The notes under the pieces: model-generated
Told to the model about the DNA's origin: nothing
The model's database searches: none
The model's input: the letters and a program-made list of their open reading frames with translations, nothing else
Source of the DNA: an uncultured Fidelibacterota bacterium
GTDB taxonomy: Bacteria > Fidelibacterota > Marinisomatia > Marinisomatales > Marinisomataceae
NCBI GenBank assembly: GCA_902525615.1
Contig: CABZHT010000001.1
Location: forward strand, 114,813-178,812
DNA length: 64,000 nt
Direction: 5' to 3'
Made by a program: the position numbers and the translations under genes
Part shown: positions 59,729 to 64,000 of the stretch, piece after piece
Layout: each line of letters starts with the position of its first letter
How positions within the stretch are numbered: the stretch's first letter is position 1

Positions 59729-62700
59729 TTATTTTGAAAAAAGGGATTCAGCTTTTTTGAAATATTTGTCCATAGATTCTAATCTTACCTCTTCATATCC
59801 TCTGATAGTATCTGGTAAAACAGAAAAATCTTTTAGATCTTGGTATTTACCGTTTCCTATTTCATCAATGTTTTCAGAAAGAATAGATTTATAGTGATTA
59901 AGTGCATTTCTATCTGCTTTTCTAACATCATTGCTAAACCATGCCATAAAGTCGAAAGGGGTTCCCCTTAAAAATTTCATATTTTTCAGCATAACATAGA
60001 AGACTTTAAACCATGATCCCAAAGCTAATTTTGATTTTACTCCAGGTAACATGTTTAAAATAGGAATATTTTCCATTGCTTTTAAAAAAGGAGGATGAAG
60101 CATATAACTAATTTTTGCGGAATTACCAAACTCCTTATTTATTGCAGAATCAAGCTCAGTTTTGAGCGAAAGCCTAGCTACTTCATATTCATCTTTTGTA
60201 GCCATTAATTTGAATAAATATTTTGCAACATTTTGAGATAGTTCAGAGCTTGATCTAGTTTTTTGCTCTTTTTCAAAAATATTTCCAACAAAACTCATAT
60301 ACTCTTTTGCATAAGAAAGGTTTTGATATTCAATTAATTCCTGAGTTCTATGTTCAAGAATTTTTCTTAATTCTTCATCAGGTGAAATTGAATCAATAAG
60401 ACTAACAGCTTCTGATGAAAGAATTGGTTTTGAGGCTAAACTACCAGATCTGTATAAATCAATAGTATCAACCCAATGAGGATCTGAAACCACTTTTCTT
60501 CCAATATTAAACGCATTAGTATTTTGTGTAACAGCTACCCCATTCATGTCGATAGCTTTTTCAATTGATTCACAAGAAATTGGAATACAACCAGATTGGT
60601 AAGCAGCACCAATCACAATAAAATTAGCCTGCATATTGCTACCAAAGAAATGTTCTGAAAGCTCAGTTGCGTTCAATAAAGTATTATTTTTAGAGTATTC
60701 TTTAATTAAATCAATCATAAAAGATGCTTCAGGATATTCTTCAGCAGTAGATCTTACCATATCCCCTGTTGGTATTTCAGATGTTGAAATAACTGAAGTT
60801 GAATTTTTCGAACTTAATTTTGCCATATTTTTTGGATTTACACCTGTTAGTAAATCAAAAACTAAGTAAGCATCAGATTCACCGTTTGCAACTCTACTGG
60901 AATATTCTTTATCGTTATTAACAATTTTCAAATGAGAAACAACAGAACCACCTTTTTGACTTAATCCGGTTTGATCAAGAGAAATCACCTTTTTATCTTC
61001 AATAAATGCTGCAGTGGAAATAATCTGATTTACAGTTACAACTCCTGTTCCCCCAATACCAAGCATAAATACATTAGCTACATCTTTTTGAATCTTTTTT
61101 GGATTTGGTAACATTGATGGATCAAATCCAATATCAGGTAATTTTCTTTTATCATCCTTATCAGATGGAATAACCTGTATAAATGATGGACAATTACCTT
61201 CAACACAGGAGTAATCTTTATTACAGGAAGGTTGGTCGATTTGAGTTTTTCTTCCAAACTCAGTCTTAATTGGTTGCACACTTAGACAATTAGATTTAAC
61301 CCCACAATCTCCACACCCTTCGCATACAGCTTCATTAATAAATATGCGCTTCTTTGGTTCATGCACCAAACCACGTTTTCTCAATCTTCTTAAATTTGCA
61401 GCACAAGACTGATCATGAACTAAAACGGTTACACCTTTTATAGCTTTTAATTTTTTCTGAGCATCAACAATTTCATCTCTGTGCAATATCTCAATATCTT
61501 TATCCCATCTAGATTTATCAATTGATTTATATGCACCAGTATCATCAGTAGTTATGATAACTTTTTTTACACCTTGTGATTTAAGGTATTTGGTTAATTC
61601 AGGTAAGTCTAACGCACCGTCTGGATCTTGAGCTCCTGTCATTGCTACTGCTCTATTATACAAGATTTTGTAAGTAATATGAGAATTAGCTGCTATAGCT
61701 TGTCTCAAGGCTAACGAACCGGAATGGAAAAAAGTACCATCACCAATATTTTGAAACATGTGTTCTTTTTCAATGAAAGGCTCCATACCTGCCCATTGAG
61801 CACCTTCACCTCCCATATGCGTTGTTCCAAACGCTTTACCGTCATCCACAAACATTGCCATTAAATGACAACCAATTCCTCCAAAAGCTGAATCACCCTC
61901 CGGTAATTTAACTGTTGAAGTATTATGAGGACACCCAGAACAGAAATACATTGATCTTGAAGTTAGAGACTCGCCGTAAACTCTATTATCAACCTCTGAT
62001 ATAATATTTATTTTATTATTATCTGATTCAACGCCCAATCTAGAAGCATATCGATTGAAAATAATTTTTGATAAGTCATCAGCTGTTAATTCACCATATC
62101 CAGGAATTAATGGATTATTATGCTCATCAATTTTACCGATAATAAGTGGCTTATTAGAATAATTGTATACTTCTTCTTTAATCAACATCTCAATAAATGA
62201 TCTTTTTTCTTCAATAACAAAAACTTCATTTAAGTTTTCAGTGAATTGCTTTATGATATTATTATCAACTGGGAAAGTTGCTCCAAGTTTTAATATTCTT
62301 ATCCCTTTTTCATTCAAAAATGCTTCATTCCATCCAAGAGAATCTAAAGCTTCAACGATATCATAATAAGTCTTTCCAGCAGTAATAATTCCTATTGAAT
62401 CATTATCTGATTTAACTGTGATTTTGTTGATTTTATTTGATGCCAAGAAATGTTTAGCAGCTTCAATTCTTCCTAAGTGGATTTCTTTTTCAGTTGGTAA
62501 ACTATGATGTCCAACTAATTTAGCATTTTGAGTATGTTTCCATGGCTGACCATTATATTGGAAATCAGGAATGTTAATGTTAATTCTTTCAGGATGAACA
62601 ATAGCGCTTCCAAAAGCATCGGCGATATCAGTTACAATTTTAAAACCAGACCACAAACCAGAATACCTGGACATCTCATATGCATATCTACCTAAATCTA

Positions 62701-63250
62701 AAATTTCTTGAACATTACCAGGATAAAAAATTGGCATCATAGCATCGAATAATGCTGGTTCAGACTGTGATGGAAGAGTTGACGATTTACAAGAAGGGTC
62801 ATCTCCAGCGACTGCTAATACACCTCCATTTTTACCAACTCCTAAAAAATTTGCATGTCTAAAAATATCTCCAGAACGATCCACTCCAGGTGCTTTTCCA
62901 TACCACATACCAAGAACACCGTCATACTTAACGTTTGATACCATTCCGGCCATCTGACTTCCGTAAATAAGTGTCGCACCTAAATCTTCATTTACCCCAG
63001 GAATGAAATTGATATTGTGCTGATCCAATAACTTTTTGTTTCTTACTAAATTGATGTCTAGCACTCCTACAGGAGAACCTCTGTAACCTGAAACTAAAGT
63101 ACCTGTATTTATTCCTTTGATTAAATCAGCTCTATTTTGGTCAAGTAATAAACGTACGAGCGCTTGTATTCCAGATAGGATGATTCTACCTTCGAGTAAT
63201 GTATATTTATCGTTTAATGTGAATTTTTTATTCAATTTTACTTCTGTCAT
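59729..63250 (-). CDS. Indolepyruvate ferredoxin oxidoreductase, fused alpha-beta-gamma
   Basis: YRGSPVGVLDINL, FCSGCPHNTST, GGEGAQWAGMEPF, FINEAVCEGCGDCGVKSNCLSVQP, GIGGTGVVTVNQII; start taken at MTEVKLNKKF. Confidence 0.93.
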   Translation of the reverse strand: MTEVKLNKKFTLNDKYTLLEGRIILSGIQALVRLLLDQNRADLIKGINTGTLVSGYRGSPVGVLDINLVRNKKLLDQHNINFIPGVNEDLGATLIYGSQMAGMVSNVKYDGVLGMWYGKAPGVDRSGDIFRHANFLGVGKNGGVLAVAGDDPSCKSSTLPSQSEPALFDAMMPIFYPGNVQEILDLGRYAYEMSRYSGLWSGFKIVTDIADAFGSAIVHPERININIPDFQYNGQPWKHTQNAKLVGHHSLPTEKEIHLGRIEAAKHFLASNKINKITVKSDNDSIGIITAGKTYYDIVEALDSLGWNEAFLNEKGIRILKLGATFPVDNNIIKQFTENLNEVFVIEEKRSFIEMLIKEEVYNYSNKPLIIGKIDEHNNPLIPGYGELTADDLSKIIFNRYASRLGVESDNNKINIISEVDNRVYGESLTSRSMYFCSGCPHNTSTVKLPEGDSAFGGIGCHLMAMFVDDGKAFGTTHMGGEGAQWAGMEPFIEKEHMFQNIGDGTFFHSGSLALRQAIAANSHITYKILYNRAVAMTGAQDPDGALDLPELTKYLKSQGVKKVIITTDDTGAYKSIDKSRWDKDIEILHRDEIVDAQKKLKAIKGVTVLVHDQSCAANLRRLRKRGLVHEPKKRIFINEAVCEGCGDCGVKSNCLSVQPIKTEFGRKTQIDQPSCNKDYSCVEGNCPSFIQVIPSDKDDKRKLPDIGFDPSMLPNPKKIQKDVANVFMLGIGGTGVVTVNQIISTAAFIEDKKVISLDQTGLSQKGGSVVSHLKIVNNDKEYSSRVANGESDAYLVFDLLTGVNPKNMAKLSSKNSTSVISTSEIPTGDMVRSTAEEYPEASFMIDLIKEYSKNNTLLNATELSEHFFGSNMQANFIVIGAAYQSGCIPISCESIEKAIDMNGVAVTQNTNAFNIGRKVVSDPHWVDTIDLYRSGSLASKPILSSEAVSLIDSISPDEELRKILEHRTQELIEYQNLSYAKEYMSFVGNIFEKEQKTRSSSELSQNVAKYLFKLMATKDEYEVARLSLKTELDSAINKEFGNSAKISYMLHPPFLKAMENIPILNMLPGVKSKLALGSWFKVFYVMLKNMKFLRGTPFDFMAWFSNDVRKADRNALNHYKSILSENIDEIGNGKYQDLKDFSVLPDTIRGYEEVRLESMDKYFKKAESLFSK

Positions 63251-63490
63251 ATATGCGTTGTCGCTACAAATATTAATACAGAAAATGATGCAAAACAAGT
63301 AGGCAAAATTATGTAACTAATGGGCCTTTTTTTGTAATAATCCTGAACTAAATCAAAAAAATATTATTTTTTACATTTTTAAACTTGACTCAAATAAAAA
63401 AAAATAAATAAGTTGCTTAGCCAGCCAATTAGCTTTTCGAAAGCTATGTATTTGCAATAAAAATAATCTCTTTTAGAGAAACAGTGTCGT

Positions 63491-63517
63491 TTGACGCGTA
63501 AAATATTAACATATAAA
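63491..63517 (+). promoter_or_regulatory. Putative promoter of class II RNR gene
   Basis: TTGACG (63491-63496), 15-bp spacer, TATAAA (63512-63517). Confidence 0.3.
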
Positions 63518-63534
63518 GGGCGGAATTAAGAATT

Positions 63535-64000
63535 ATGGCGGAAGCAATTGAAATAAACTTTCCAACAGAATCGGATAAAAATCCAAAGATAGATTCAGAG
63601 TTAAAAAACCAAATCCTTGGCTTTAATGTAAAAGAGTCAATGGATCAAGATAAAGAAAGTTGTCCAGAAGAATACACAATAGATAATTATTATAAAGAAG
63701 ACGATCTTGGTCGAAGCGTTCTTGAAATGAAATACCTAGCACCCGGAGAGAAAAATCCTTGGGAACTATGGAAACGTCAAGCCAAAGCTTTGGCAAGTGT
63801 TGAAAAAACACCAGAACTTCAAGATAAATGGGAAGCTGCTTTTTTTGAAGCACTTAAGAATTTTAAATTTGTACCTGGCGGCAGAATTATGCATGGAGCT
63901 GGACGTGAAGATATCACAACTACCCTAAATAATTGTTACGTCGTTGGAATTAAAGACGACTCTATCAAATCAATATATGATTGCGTAATACAAGAAGCCA
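63535..64000 (+). CDS. nrdJ: Adenosylcobalamin-dependent (class II) ribonucleoside-diphosphate reductase, 3' truncated by window edge
   Basis: Not in ORF track because no stop is in the window: MAEAIEINFPTESDKN...LGRSVLEMKYLAPGEKNPWELWKRQAKALASVEKTPELQDKWEAAFFEALKNFKFVPGGRIMHGAGREDITTTLNNCYVVGIKDDSIKSIYDCV. Confidence 0.88.
   Translation, partial: MAEAIEINFPTESDKNPKIDSELKNQILGFNVKESMDQDKESCPEEYTIDNYYKEDDLGRSVLEMKYLAPGEKNPWELWKRQAKALASVEKTPELQDKWEAAFFEALKNFKFVPGGRIMHGAGREDITTTLNNCYVVGIKDDSIKSIYDCVIQEA

Noticed and set aside
63299-63534. Cobalamin riboswitch upstream of the class II RNR
   Set aside because: No recognisable B12 box or multi-helix arrangement; only a short hairpin was seen. Left as an open check, not a feature.
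63623-63853. 76-aa minus-strand ORF at the window end
   Set aside because: Antisense to the convincing class II RNR reading frame starting at 63535.
1-64000. CRISPR arrays, tRNA/rRNA genes, IS elements
   Set aside because: Read-through of intergenic gaps found no repeat-spacer pattern, no T-loop-like GGTTCRANNCC in a non-coding gap, and no transposase ORF; gaps are mostly too short.

Overview
AT-rich, densely packed bacterial chromosome segment of about 64 kb, mostly on the minus strand with many overlapping or abutting genes. It probably comes from a marine FCB-group bacterium of Marinimicrobia/SAR406 type. This assignment is an inference from DUF4837 and DUF5683 proteins, a T9SS-type C-terminal sorting domain, a CarbopepD_reg TonB receptor, LPS genes and a proteorhodopsin. 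Most of the window is housekeeping: accA, lepA, nadE, asnS, uvrB, pgsA, waaA, tatC, meaB, rpsT, guaB, alaS, pntAB, pepA, aceA, aceB, der, rpoD, a fused indolepyruvate:ferredoxin oxidoreductase, and the start of a class II ribonucleotide reductase. I saw no tRNA, rRNA, CRISPR or IS element. Main points for a second look: (1) two genes, malate synthase and a histidine phosphatase, have conserved N-termini upstream of the ORF-track start and appear to start at AUU behind strong Shine-Dalgarno sequences; (2) two unlisted 34-35 aa single-TM ORFs are stitched by start/stop overlaps into the operon divergent from a proteorhodopsin; (3) an acyl-CoA dehydrogenase and an APH-type kinase lie in the same frame separated by one UAG, in a cluster resembling ACAD10/11 or Lva 4-hydroxyacid catabolism; (4) a proteorhodopsin with Gln at the spectral-tuning position; (5) an acidic Ca-loop-like insert in LptE, a GAYTDA variant in a sigma-54-type activator, a non-canonical zinc motif in a secreted M43-like protease, and phage-type Gp157 and RecB-type nuclease genes in a housekeeping context. 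All calls come from reading the sequence; no searches were run.
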